A stretch of DNA of 64,000 bases from Carposina sasakii (taxonomy: Eukaryota > Arthropoda > Insecta > Lepidoptera > Carposinidae), in the NCBI GenBank assembly GCA_014607495.2, contig CP053165.1, positions 3,156,906 through 3,220,905 of the forward strand, in the 5' to 3' direction. The number at the start of each line of letters is the position of its first letter. The stretch's first letter is position 1. This document shows, in pieces, positions 33,575 through 46,126 of the stretch. The position numbers and the translations under genes were made by a program. The notes beneath the pieces were generated by a model. It was not told the DNA's origin, made no database searches, and saw nothing but the letters and a program-made list of their open reading frames with translations.

Positions 33575-33745
33575 TAGCGACCCGCCTCGGCTTGCACGGG
33601 TGCAAAGCTGATAGGTACTATACATAAATAAACCTTCCTCTTGAATCACTTTATCTATTTAAAAAATCTCATCAAAATCCGTTACGTAGTTTAAAAGATC
33701 AAGTATAGCAACGCAACTTTGTTTTATTCTATAATGTTATGATTC
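33575..33745 (+). repeat. LINE 3' end, copy 2
   Basis: Same tail as 23310-23490: 'agcgacccgcctcggcttgc' through 'ctcatcaaaatccgttac'. Confidence 0.78.
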
Positions 33746-34764
33746 TTATGATTATGATTTTAGCAAATATTATAAACATTATCTACGACACTGAGAACCA
33801 TTGTTGTTTATTCCTTACTTCTTGGGCAAACAATTTACTACTAAGAAGGTAATAAATATCTTTAGATTGAATATATTTATTGGTCAATAACTCATAACTA
33901 GCGAATATCCACATGAGTATTCCACAATTTATTATTGGAATTAATTTATGTTTTCAAATAGATGGACAAACATAAAATACGTAAGTGAAATGATAATTTA
34001 AAAAATATAAAAAGCTATAGATGCTCATAAAAGAAAGTTAATGTAATCAAAAACAGGAGCCTGCAAGTTTTGCTTAACTCAAGATTTCATTAGAACAACA
34101 ACCATTATGGTTAATATTATCTTACCTAATTAGAGACAGGTGTAGATCTGAGGAATCAATAATTAATTTGATAAAATATTTAATTAAATTGATGGGTTTA
34201 AATATTACAGAATCATCAAGAATTTTATATTTGAAACACTATTCTATGGTTTTATCCACTTTATCGTAACCGACTGGCACAGATGAGCACAGGGAGGGTA
34301 TTTTCAATACCCCGCAGCTAAAAGTAGGTAAGCTATAACTTTGTTATTTCAGTAACGTACTTAGATAACACTTGTTTTCACTTATGTGCTAGGTTTACAA
34401 CTGCATGTTAGTACCTATTACCTTACGTTTAATGCAGTAAAGTTGTTCCTGATAAGTACCTACTACAATTGCTGTAATATATGGCAATTTCGACATCTAA
34501 AAGGTATTGTATTGTGTACAGTATGTTGTAGTTACATTACAATAATAGGAGTAAATATAATTTATCTAAAAGTCACATTGTATTCCAGTGCCCATCTAAA
34601 GCTGTGCTCTTAAGCAGGGCGGAGTTGCTGCGAGCCGAGCCGAAATTTTGTACAATGCTATTAGCTAAAATTTCTTCGTTTCTCCGCTCCGGTGAAGCAC
34701 CTCAAAGTCCCATTCTATTCACGGCTACTTTCAGTGGCTGGGAGACTGGTTACATGCATTTATT

Positions 34765-34975
34765 CGTAACTAGTGGACGCCCGCGACTTCGTCTGCGTGG
34801 ACTGCAGAAAAAACAAAATGTCGAAATTATCTGGGATAAAAATATTTTCCCGGGATAAAAAGCCTATGTGTTAATCCAGGGTGTCAGCTAACTCCATACC
34901 AAATTTTATTAAAATCGCTCCAGCCGTTTTTACGTGAAAGAGTAACAAAGTACATCCATCCATCCATACTCACAA
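34765..34975 (+). repeat. SINE/LINE tail 'cccgcgacttcgtctgcgtg'
   Basis: Starts 'ggacgcccgcgacttcgtct', contains 'tgtgttaatccagggtgtc' and 'aaaatcgctccagccgtttt', and ends near a (catc)n run. This order of phrases is widespread in Lepidoptera. Confidence 0.72.
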
Positions 34976-35691
34976 ACTTTCGCGAAGACAATGCCAGAAA
35001 ACAATGTCACAAAAATACCTTTATTTGAAAATTATTAATAAAGTATATTTTATTTGAGCTAATATATAGTGTAAACTTATTTCTATAATTCTATTAAGTA
35101 TTACTTAGTACGCATAGGATTATACCTAAAGGTTAATATACAAAGACATAATACTATCCTACAATATGCTATTGTATTCAGTGACGATGTGACCTATCGA
35201 TAGAAACTAAGGTGCCTTAGACAAAGTAGCACATTATTTCTTGATCGAGAGGTTCATCACCGACATGTTTGCTTTAATAGGAGGCCATAATTTTCCGTTT
35301 AACGTTCCTCCCCAGTGGTGGCGATTGAAACTTTTTATTTTCCACTTTATTTTTTATTTTTTAAAGTTTGCCTATTTCCTTAATGTTTTCTTAAATTAGG
35401 TTGAATATCTAAAATACACCACAATACAGTATAAGAACTTAGGCCTCTTTATTAATTATCTATTTTTAACTATAATGTTGCGTTTATTAAATTTTGACTC
35501 TCGGTCTAGTTACAATCGTCCCACTTGGGACGAACGAAACTATTTTCCACTCGTACCCGTAGTGTGGACGACAGACAGGGTGGACGCGACCGGGAATAAA
35601 CGTAATTTTCGTGTGTTCGTCAAGTCACATGATGAATTCCGAGCATTATGTGGCGACTACGAACGTCGACAGCAAACGATATACAGGATGA

Positions 35692-36052
35692 TTTTTGGTC
35701 GTCAACGTTACCGAAAACTACGGAATCTCCTCATCATCACGATCATTTTTCTCCATGGAAGCATACCTGGGAAGTGTCTGGTTTCCAAAATATTAGGGTC
35801 CAAAGTTGAGTAAATAGACTGCGTTTTTCTGCATAAATGCACATAGACGCGCCTAGCAGGATTTTTTCACGAAAAATAATTAATATCTGTCTATAAAAAA
35901 ACTAACATAAACACTAGACACTATAAATTTCGCACGATCAAGGAATTTAAATTTTTTTTCAAGTCCAGCATTTTTTTTGGCATAAACTTACTTTATTTCA
36001 TGTATAGAGTACGTACCCTTCGTTAAAGGTGGCCACAAAAAAACAATCTGTA
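35692..36052 (+). mobile_element. MITE family B, copy 4
   Basis: TACAGGATGATTTTTGGTCG at the left; the right end 'cacaaaaaaacaatctgta' is slightly eroded. Ends about 110 bp from the remnant stop of ACS3. Confidence 0.87.
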
Positions 36053-36849
36053 TGTTGCATTGTCTACACACCCTAAACTCAATGTACGTAATTTTCTTAA
36101 AAATAAAAAAGAATGGAAATAAGAAATGCATCAGTGATAGGACAAAACAGTTTATTATTTATTCATACACTAATTTTTCTAAGTTGTTTTCTCAAAATTT
36201 TCCCAGCAGGACTTTTAGGAATTTCGTCGATGAACTCCACAGATTTTACATGTTTGTAGCTAATTTAGAGTTAATGAAATCCATGAGTTCTTCTTCCTCG
36301 AGGGACACCTCGTTGCTTTTTACTATAAATGCTTTAGGAGCTTCCCCTGTTTTAGAATGAGGTACCCCCACAACTGCACAATCATACACCTTCGGGTGCG
36401 TTAATATTATGTTTTCTAATTCAGCTGAAGTTACTTGGTATCCTTTAACCTGTTTAAACAATGGGATAAGGTTACCTTAACATTGAAATATATCTTCGCA
36501 GTTCACCTTGGATTTAGATAACAAAAATAGGCTCGCCCTATTGTTTAAAGTAAACAGCTGTGATATTACTAAACCACATCCAAAGTTTCAAAATGACATT
36601 TGACAGGAAAATTTATGGAATTTCTGTCAAATTTAGAAAATGTTTAGGGTAAATAATGTTTAAATTCTTTTGTATGGGTTAGCCAAAGCAACAAAAATTA
36701 TAAGAACTAGTACGATCGTGGACTACAGAATAAAGTACCTATATGTTATGAGTACGTAATTTCAATCCGTTCAGTGCTTTCTAGAAAACATATATTCAAC
36801 TTCATTATTCACAGTTAAGTTTGCACCGTGAATTTGGAAAATCCGTTCT

Positions 36850-37018
36850 AACATGAACATTATAAAGGAGATCTCACAGAAACGTTTAGCATGGGACAGG
36901 TAATGTAAACGCTCAGTGACAAGTTGCTTAGCTTATCGCTTGAGAGAATGCACGAGTTCCGTCACCTCTTACGACATGCACGGAAGGAGATGCAGCTGTA
37001 TTCTAGTGAAACACGGCA
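36850..37018 (+). repeat. Retroposon R2, copy in ACS3 intron 7
   Basis: 'cagtgacaagttgcttagct', 'tcgcttgagagaatgc' and 'ctcttacgacatgcacggaa', ending 'gcagctgtattctag'. One of the best-preserved copies. Confidence 0.75.
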
Positions 37019-39852
37019 TTGTTTTTTTTGTAAGCAACAAAATTTTAAAGTCCATTTGAATTTTAAAACGCTCAGTTCACCTAGCTGAGCACGTCTTTGA
37101 TTCTATCTGTGATACAAAGGTTGTTTTTTTCATCGAATTTACCAATGTCACCTGTTCTTAACCAGCCATCATCGGTCAGTGCCTCCTCAGTCGCTTGCTC
37201 ATTTTTGTAGTAACCCGTCATAAGGAAGGGACCTTTTAGCCATATCTCGCCTTCCTAAAAGTGATAAATTTTATCGTAATTTCATCTCAAGTCATTTTTC
37301 TATTTAAATTTAGCGTTCAATAGACCTACCAAACTTTAACTTTGGTAACCTAAGTATACAGTTAACAAATGATTTCCTCTGTTATTTGCCAAATTTTCTT
37401 TAAAGTACCTATACTTATGTAAGTGTAAGTAATAAAAAATTCTCGCCATTTGGATGTCTGCATTAATAGATCCATCCTAAATTACTCTTAGTATAAAATG
37501 AACGAAAAAATTTAATACCTTTCCTTTTCCTACACTATTCTTAGTTTGTGTATCGACGATTTTAACGTCACAACCCCACAAGGGGGTTCCCACAGTGTTT
37601 CCTTTGTTTGTATTACTATCACATTTCAAAACTAAGCTGACACCACCGGCTGTTTCGGTAAGACCATATCCTTGTCGAATCATTGTATTACGCTAAAATG
37701 AGATAAATTTTTGATTACATTAACATTAAAATAATAAGGTAGCTACCTACCTAACGTAACGTAGGTACATAGAGAATGGACACAGTCAAGCATATTTATG
37801 GGTAAAGCAATAAGATGGTTTGCTGTCGCAAAAATGGATCACGCGAGTAGGTAATTGGAAGTTTTAAGTGCGTCCTAAGTGCGTTTCGCATAGATACCTA
37901 ATATAAGGAGAGAAACTTACGTTTTTCTTCATAAATCCCCGCAACATCTTCTTCTTTTAAAGCTGCTGCACCACAAACCATATCTTTGAAGGATGCTAAA
38001 TGTTCTGCAGAGACGAAAGGACTATTGCCCAGAAATGATACTAAAAACAAACAACACTGAAGTCGTTATATTAGTCCATATTCACAGAAATTAATAAGTT
38101 TCGGAAAATATTAATTGTATGCGGCTACGGTCAAAGACTGATATGATCAAAGAAAGCTAGTTTCATAAATTGCTGATGCTCTTACCACAACAAAGTCTTA
38201 AATATTTAGGCGTCACTAAACGGAATTTTAAAGTGTAGGGCCCGGTGGTGGGTGAACCCTCGATGGAAACAAAGTCTTAGTAAAATTAATCAGCCAGAGA
38301 TTTCAAATTGTGAAAATAAAACACTTACTTAGCGGTGGTACAGCTATCATTGCATCAGGTCTGTACTTTATAAGAGTTTCCAAGAACACATCAGGCATAA
38401 ACTGCGGCATTGTAACATGCTTTGTGCCAAAACATACGTTATTAATTAAATACCCAGTTAGTCCGAATATGTGATAGAAAGGCAAGACTGCTGGCATCAC
38501 AGATTGTACTTCCTCTGAAAATAAAACTTATTTCGTTAAGTATGTTCCATTCTATGTCCTCGTTTATTTTTCCCTTCTCGTGAAGTCACTATTTCATGAG
38601 CATCGGTTTGACATAAACTAACGAAACAGAAGTCAATTTCTATTCTTCACTTTCTCAATCTAAGTGCATTTACGAATAGAATACCACTTCCCAAAAGGGG
38701 CGGGCTGGTTACAAATGAAGCAAATAAAATACGAGTATATTCATGAAGCTTCACACATGTAAAATTCTCTATTTATAAAATTGCTTCACACACATGTTAA
38801 ATTTCAAAAAAAAAAATCATTCAGAAACTTACTATAATTTTCACAGACAGGTGCGTAATCCATGTGACCAGCCATTATAACATTGTTCACAATAGAACGA
38901 TGAGAAAGCATCACTGCTTTAGGCAATCCCGTTGTTCCACTGGAAAATGGTAAGCAGACTAAGTCTGTATTTTTCAGAGACACTGATTTCAAGCAATTTA
39001 AATCTACATTGAAATCAGTTGCGAATTCTGAGAATTTTATTGTTCCGTCCGGTAAACCTTCTTCATCGGTAAGTATGACGGGTACGTCTGTTTTCAATGC
39101 GTTAAGTGCTTCTCTTATTTTTGGATAAAACATTTTCTCTGTTATTATTAGCTTGGCGTTAATCAATTCAATTTGATATTTGAAATTTTCTGAAATATTA
39201 AGAAATAGTTTATCATACAATTTTGTGATAATCTGATGACTGGATGAAGAACGGCATTGTTGTCCATTTTGTTTCCCTTGTATCTACCGTGAAAAAAATT
39301 GATCTCCAGTTGAGTGGAGTGTGCTGAAAATCATTGTTTCTAGTAGGTACTTAAAATATAGGTAGCTTAGGTACACCCTAGAATTTCCGGAGGAATTATC
39401 GGAAATTCTTTTTTATTGTTCTCTTACACTCACCGACAATGCCATACCAACATCCCGTAGTTTTTGCTGTGGGTCAGTCAGTCAGTCAATCAATCACTTA
39501 TTAATCCAGTTTTCCTTTTTATAAATTTTAACTAATCATTATTATAGGTAAAAAGTACAGATAATACCAACGCGCTGTGTTATTAGGATCCACAAAGCTC
39601 GCCACACCTCCTGCGTGAACGACTCCCATGAATATAATCTGAAATTCAGGGTTATTACGTAGAGCTATCAAGGTCGTGCCATGTGTCCTTAAGTTTAGTT
39701 TAGTCCGCAGTGACGCTGCGAAAGTCATTGACATTTTATACACTTGCGAAAAGCTGTATCCACGCCCCGTTATAGCACACACCTGAAAAATAGACAACTT
39801 TATGTAATCTATCTATAGGTAGGTATCTAAGTATCTATAATAATCATAAATA

Positions 39853-40113
39853 TAGGTGTCTACGCTTCAGGAAGCTGGAATTATAGATCCGGCTCGAAGG
39901 ACCAATGTTTCGTATCGATAAATAAGTGGACTGTATAATTTTATGAATTCTGGTTTACTTTCAAAATATAAATACAATGCAAGAATATAATAACCAATTA
40001 TGAGACGCGTGCGTGCGGCCTGCGTTTTTGCTAACAAGAGATCAAAAAAGGGCGAGAGCGCAGGCGCGCGGGGCGGCCGTGTTGCCAGCTACCTGAAGCG
40101 TAGACATAGCCTA
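39853..40113. mobile_element. MITE 'gtctacgcttcagg'
   Basis: 'aggtgtctacgcttcaggaa' faces 'cctgaagcgtagacata'. The interior is GC-rich near the right end. In ACS3 intron 1. Confidence 0.82.
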
Positions 40114-40397
40114 AGTAGTGACGAAAAGTTTCGAATAAAATACAAAAAGATTAAGCAAAACTACTTAACGTAGCTGGTTATACCAAGGCGACCAGTTATA
40201 TTTTTTAATACCTAGTTATAACTTCCTTTTTTAAAGGCTGTGCTGTGGTCTAGGTACACTAGGTAAGCGAAGTTTTTTCCTGACGGAGGCGGAGCGGTTA
40301 AAACGCGTAGCGCGCGTTCTACGTAGCTACTACTTACGTGACCGTGTAGCGCACTGCAGTTTGTTTGATGAGTGGAAATGTGTCATTTTATCTTGCA

Positions 40398-40550
40398 AGT
40401 GGAGTCCGTTTCATAGAATAATCCCTATGACTGATTTCGAAACCAACGCTTTTTGTACGCAGTGACACAGAAAATGTGGTTAGATACACATACCTACATA
40501 GTAGGTATCTAGCGCCATCATCCAGCGGAACTATACGGTAAAATCACAAT
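40398..40550. repeat. Dispersed repeat 'agtccgtttcat', copy 2
   Basis: 'ggagtccgtttcatagaata' and 'tctagcgccatcatcc' match 24028-24172. Confidence 0.6.
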
Positions 40551-41329
40551 AGAGCTCTACGGCTTCGTAATGTACCTATATATTTGACAGAGTTTTTGTG
40601 AATATTTTGATGTAGGTAGGTACGGCAAGGTAGGTAAATAAACAGACTATTTCCATAAATATTTGTAAATTAAACAAGGTCATTAAACGTATTTAGATAC
40701 CTACCTCTTAATTAGATAAGCTCTTTTTGTAGAAACAGATGAAAGCAAAAATTCATTACCTAAGAATATGTATGTAAGTAGGCACTTAATTAATCTTCTT
40801 TACCTCAAAGTAGGTACATATTTGTGCCCTTAAAGTGGCAATAGGCTCACCTTTGCCATGTGGATATAGTGGCTGGCTGACAAATGAACTGTGGGTGGGT
40901 ACCTAATTTCTGCCGAAGCTATAAGTGGGCGTGTCTACTTACTAAAAACTTATCTCTCTATCGTATTTCTAGTAAGCTAACTATTAGGCAGATCCCATTC
41001 AGTTCTTTAGGCTGTGTGTTGTCTGTCCGTCAGCAGTGTAGGTCATAATAATTATCTATTCTCGGGAAAGTTCTCAAGGCATTGTGGGGGTGGCGAAAAG
41101 AGAACCCCCACAGCATTAAAAATAGATCCCGGCATGATGCGGGGCTTCACTGGATACATCAGCTGCATCTCATTTCGTCGAGCTCAAGGGGCGTTTTCCT
41201 TCGGCGATAAGCTAGTAACTAAGTCACTGATCTTTACATCTGACACCGCTATGCTAAACGTGGCTGTAAAATCTCATTCGAGATCCCGTAGTTCTGGCTA
41301 CCCTATTTTTTTTTTACAATTAGCTAGGC

Positions 41330-41515
41330 AAACATTTGACCGTCATCGTGCTCCATGTTAAGCAAGATGCGGCCTAGGGTGGCCTAGAAAGTGCCTATTC
41401 ACTCTAGCTTTGAAGAGACCAATGTTGTAGTGCTCGGGAAATACATCGGCAGGAAGTGCATGCCGTTCGCATTACAAACGAGTTAGCATAACGTTTGGTG
41501 CGGATGGGTGGGATT
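41330..41515 (-). mobile_element. Jockey/CR1 LINE 3' end, reverse copy
   Basis: Reverse complement of 31360-31570, including the complement of 'gcactacaacatt' and 'gtttgtaatgcgaac'. Ends 60 bp from ACS3 exon 1. Confidence 0.82.
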
Positions 41516-42146
41516 TCTGGAACACAGCTGTGTGTACCTGCACCTATGTACTATGTAAAATAGATGAGTACCTACCGCAGCGGTTCGATCGGCAAACGTG
41601 TCCAAATTCTTCCAAACGAGCTCCGTGAGGGTCTCATTAGAAGGAGCAACTGGCTCTATTGGACTCTTCATGCGTCTCTGAACTTCTTGACACCCTAAAC
41701 ATCGCAAACCTGACGTAAACCCTTTTGGTTTGGCCACGTTCAAAACGCGGCGTATTGCGTTAGCCATGCTTATTCTATTATAGAAACGTGGTGGCACAGA
41801 TTCAATTAAATTCTATTCTATTCACGGAATACACTAAAATCTCACTGCGATATCTTTAAAATATAGGTAAGTACTTATGAAATGACTTGCTCGATCAAAT
41901 ATTCAATTTGAACTCGTCATATTTAGGTGGAAAATGTTTATTTATTTATGAGGCTGAATTTCTGTTGTTTTTGTTCCTTATTAAAATACACTTTTGTACA
42001 TTGTAAAATGTAGATTATAATTACCACAGAATATTTATTTACTACCTAGGTAAACATGGTTGGATAGGTACCTACCAGAACATAACAATAACGAGTCAAG
42101 GTTCTTACGCCGTTTGTAAATAATAATAAAAAAAATTAAGTACTAC

Positions 42147-42405
42147 GGGGTCATCCATAATTTACGTCACACGATTTTCATGATTTTTGCACCTCCCCCC
42201 CTCCTTGTCACAGCTGGTCACATTTGTGAGAACCCCCCTCCCTAGTGTGACGTCACATTTAGCTTTTTTTGCAAATTTATATTTAAAGATTATTGGATGA
42301 AAATGTGACGTCACGAAGTTTAGGACCCCTCCCACCCCCTTGTCACACAATGTCACAGTTTGACGACCCCCTCCCTCCCCCTTAACGTAATATATGGATG
42401 GCCCC
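42147..42405. mobile_element. MITE 'ggggtcatccata'
   Basis: 'ggggtcatccataatttacg' faces 'acgtaatatatggatggccc'. A second pair, 'aatgtgacgtcac' / 'gtgacgtcacattt', lies inside. TAC flanks both sides (42144-42146, 42406-42408), a possible short target duplication. Confidence 0.85.
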
Positions 42406-42829
42406 TACTGTTGCCCACGAATTCGTCAGCGTGGACTTAGTAATCACCCATTCTTAAGGATTTTCCCGACGTTTCCATTCATCACCATCAATATCATCTA
42501 TCATAAATTCAGAAAACATTTACTAAAGACAATGGCTATATGGGCTTAGTTCCCATTGCCTTTCCTTCGGAATAAACTAAACAAAAATAAGTGGACTTGT
42601 CGTGTAGCAACAGTTATGTAGGTGTTGTAGCCTACCTAATAAATATATATAATACCTACCTAACGAAATAAAAAGATGAGATGAGTTACACGAATTTATT
42701 TACAACACAAATAAACACAATATAGAAGAGAGATCACTATGAACAATGCGTGAAGGTGAGTGAGGGTGAGTAGAGCGTGGATGAAGGATTGTAGAGTGTA
42801 AAAGTGTAGGAAGTCGGTGAGCAGAGTCC

Positions 42830-43200
42830 TCTTGTGGGTCCTGGGTCGACGGCGTTCCAGGAGTCACGCCCCCGGGTGTAGTAGTTGCAGGCAGGAGTTG
42901 AAGGTACTGGATCCGACGGACGGGTCAGTTGTAGATGCAGGTAAGAGTTGCAGGTACCAGACCAGACGGACGGGTCACAGTTGTAGATGCAGGTGCAGAA
43001 ATTGTAGGTACTGGATCGGACAGATGAATCTTCTCGGTCGCGGATTACTGAACGCGACGCGGGCGCGGATTATTCGCGCTGTAGAGGTCCGTGATCGCAG
43101 AACGCGGTTACTGAACGCGACGCGGGCGCGGATTGTTCGCGCTGTAGAAGTCCGGCGAAGTGCAGCAAGGGTCCCGGGGCAGGCGGACCCGGGACAAGGC
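42830..43200 (+). repeat. GC-rich minisatellite-like tandem repeats
   Basis: Two blocks. At 42880-43030 a unit with 'ttgtagatgcagg', 'ggtactggatc' and 'gacggacgggtca' recurs three times. At 43040-43155 'ttactgaacgcgacgcgggc' plus 'gcggattnttcgcgctgtag' recurs twice. Possibly part of an LTR or transposon; no coding claim. Confidence 0.75.
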
Positions 43201-43976
43201 CTTATAATTCCGTTCTTCACTCTGGCTGAGTAGCCGACGGAATGCTTCACTTTTTCCCGTTTGTATGGCTTATATACGAATTTTTCTCTCCGTTTTCAAA
43301 TTCTTGAATTCGAAATGAATTTTTTTTCTTCATGAAGTTTTGTAAATATTTTAGTGTACGAAAAGAGAAATATAATGAAAAAGTGACATGACAAGGACTT
43401 GCCAAAAGGATGACTTTTCGTTTCAAAAGCCAATTTCTGTGTTTTCGCTTGAATTTGTTGGATAATTTGTGATTTAAATATATAATCAAAAGGGAAACTA
43501 TATAATACTATGTATCTGAAAAGCGCATCCTCGAGGAATGATCAGGTGATGAGATAAAGTGAAAATGAAATATGTTGTGACAACTAAAAAGTCCCTTAAA
43601 CTCCTCGGATTAAGCTCCTAGGGCTTCTATAAGGTCCTCAAGGTTAGTAAATCCTACAGACTAGTAGATTGCACGGAGGTAATAAAAAATACTCCATGGT
43701 AGATTGTATATAAAGGCCGAATTAAATACTCTACCAATTGGAATCGGCAATATAAGAAAAGCAGTGAATTTTTTATATCTACCTACCTACTTATCTTAAT
43801 TATTATGGTCGCCAACTAGTTTCCAGTTCTAATCTTATCTTATGCTTAGGATAATTAATTACTCCCAAAACGGGTTATTCCGATCTGTCACCCTGTTTGT
43901 CCCCTTTTTGGGGAAGGTTTATACCGTCCCCCGTGTACAAATTGAGAGGCAGATAAACTTTTTTCTTGAACATAAC

Positions 43977-44028
43977 TTATTCCGAACTGTCACCTTGTTT
44001 GTCCCCACAAGGTGACAGTTCGGAATAA
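43977..44028. repeat. Perfect 22-bp hairpin
   Basis: Arm 'ttattccgaactgtcacc' plus 'ttgt' at 43977-43998, loop TTGTCCCC, perfect complement at 44007-44028. A third, imperfect arm copy lies at 43874-43905, so this is probably a MITE end. Confidence 0.93.
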
Positions 44029-46126
44029 ATTCACTAGAGCTAAGGCAAGTATTGTTATTTCACATTGTAAAGCGTTTTACCGGTCGAAGGTGATACGTAG
44101 GTAAGGTAGGTATAAACTTTCGCATAGAGGGACGGTAAGCCAAATAAAATTGTTAAAATGTCAAAGCCAATTTTTAATTTATTTGTAAAATAAATCACAT
44201 CTTCGCAACAACGTTTAATGCCTGCCTTAATTTTAAACTTTAGGTAGGAGGAACATAGAGTATCTATAAATTCTAAATACTAGAATCCAGAGAAAAATCA
44301 CAATTAAAACATTACAAACATTACAAATTCTATCTGTAAGAAAATTATATATTTTGAACATCATACTTTTAAAACACAGAAATCTTCCCTTTTCTGACAA
44401 TAGTAACAAGAGAAGAAGGCATTGTGTAGCACCTGTGCCTAGAGTAAAATCAACCCTACGCCAAAAGACAGGTACACTAGACAATCAGCTCGCATATACA
44501 ATAAAATAAATAAAATACTTAAATTCTACCATTGTCATATTTTAAAACTAAAGAGAGAGTTACTAAGATTATTGTAGAAGATATTGTCCAGACGATTTCG
44601 TTGCAGTTAAAACTCACCCACATACATTTTTGGTTAGTATTTAATACTATTAGTCCGCCACATACATATTTTTGTAAATTCTAAATTAAGTACATAATGC
44701 CATGTTAAAAGCCATGGATGGAGAGCGAGTTCTCCTAGCACAAGCAAATTATTGCTTAAATGGAGATCTTAAACTTCGTTTTGTTGTGAATACTTTGAGA
44801 ATGAAATAAATTTATTTTATTATTTTTTATTATTACAATTAAACCTACATAATATAAAGTAAATGTAATTATAAAAATTGGTTACCTAATATTATTATAA
44901 TAGAAATAGGTTATATTTCTATTATTATTATAATGTATAACCGATATATCAAATATGAGATAGTACTAGACTCGGTTATAAGTACCTAACAAATAAGGTA
45001 TCATCCGCCGTAGGGTAATTTAAAATCATTTAAGAGTGCTTAGATAATTAAGGATTTTACGAGCGACAGCAAAGTTACTGAAACATTTTCACCAATATAA
45101 CATTCATGTAACCAGCAAAAATAAAGCTTCCTATTAAATTTCGACAACTAAGGGAACTTCGAAGTCGCTTGTAAAATTATATTGTTACTCGCCCGCCTCA
45201 CGCTATTTTGTGAAAACCCGTAACATGGCGTAAAAGTATTGAAACTAGTTAAATGACTTGGTTTAACTAATGTCATTCAAGGTATTGAATTAATATTAAT
45301 AATAATTGTGATTAATCTCCAAATCAAAAAACCTACAACTTTGGCGTATCCACGCAATTTTGAAATACAATTTGTTTTTCTACCTTTATAATTAACAATT
45401 TTAATTCCAAAAACTATTAACCAGTCTTTTCAATGCAGTTACTTAATTAACAATTAAGATAAACGACTTAACATTATACAAATCGTAACTATTTTTAATC
45501 AGTAACTAGAGCTGATAATAATTATAAGCTTTACATTAATACTAGTTATAAGGTAACTTGATAACGTAAACTTTTGTGTTCACGTTAAGAAAATTCAGGC
45601 ACTAGATAATATTCCTGCAGAATACTTTACTGTATTTACCTATATACCGCTCAGAACCGCTATGATCGGACGTGGTTACTGATGCCACTACCTGCTTTTA
45701 TGTAGCAAAATTCTTAATAAAATGTCATGCCAACTGTGGATCTTCGCCTTAATAAAAACTTCTAAACCCATACACATGATACAATTTTCCGTAGAATATG
45801 ACTAGATTTGCAATCGCATTTTATCGCGAGGATTGAAAAATCTGAAGCTTGTTTATACATAGCGAAATGCTGTCAGGTGTAAAGTAAACGCAACCTATAT
45901 ACTTATTTCAACTGATTAAACGCACCTGCACTTTTCTATGTGAAATCGACCCAATTGAAAGTCTCTGTTTTCTATGCGTACAGTAATATTAGCAAATTAG
46001 ATTGTATCGTGTGGGAGGGGTATATCGGAATTCGTTTATTTATCAAGTATTACGTATGTTACAAACGCAACGAATTTTCTTAACATGTTATGATTCATCG
46101 TTCAACCGTCCTTATTCTATAACTAA

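Larger units (their letters stand above)
33520..36162. other. ACS2-ACS3 intergenic region
   Basis: Contains a LINE end (33575-33745), a SINE-like repeat (34765-34975) and MITE B copy 4 (35692-36052). It must include the ACS2 promoter near 33520-33560. No further gene seen; the ORFs at 34386-34858 and 35475-35813 have no recognisable domain and overlap repeats. Confidence 0.55.
36163..41767 (-). pseudogene. ACS3: decayed luciferase/4CL-like acyl-CoA synthetase
   Basis: Homologous exons, in transcription order: 41576-41767, 39572-39782, 38833-39189, 38329-38514, 37921-38040, 37519-37692, about 37088-37250 and 36163-36449. Domain content matches ACS1 and ACS2, and exons 1-4 and 6 keep the same lengths. 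Lesions: intron 2 donor is gttggt instead of gtaagt; exon 5 is 120 nt rather than 119, so the standard join to exon 6 shifts frame; exon 7 keeps WLRTGD but ends TDRIKDVLS followed by an in-frame TAG where GRIKELIK and the donor should be; and exon 8 lacks one base in the codon expected to be Tyr (SKLA.KHVKSV), breaking frame before the catalytic lysine. The start, MANAIRRVLNVAK, is again basic. Best read as a recent pseudogene; a truncated transcript cannot be excluded. Confidence 0.88.

Noticed and set aside
34386..34858. Two small ORFs between ACS2 and ACS3
   Set aside because: No domain; the second runs into a common retroposon tail.
42817..43233. 138-codon Arg-rich ORF
   Set aside because: Coincides with the tandem GC-rich repeats, and the opposite strand is also open; repeat composition explains it.
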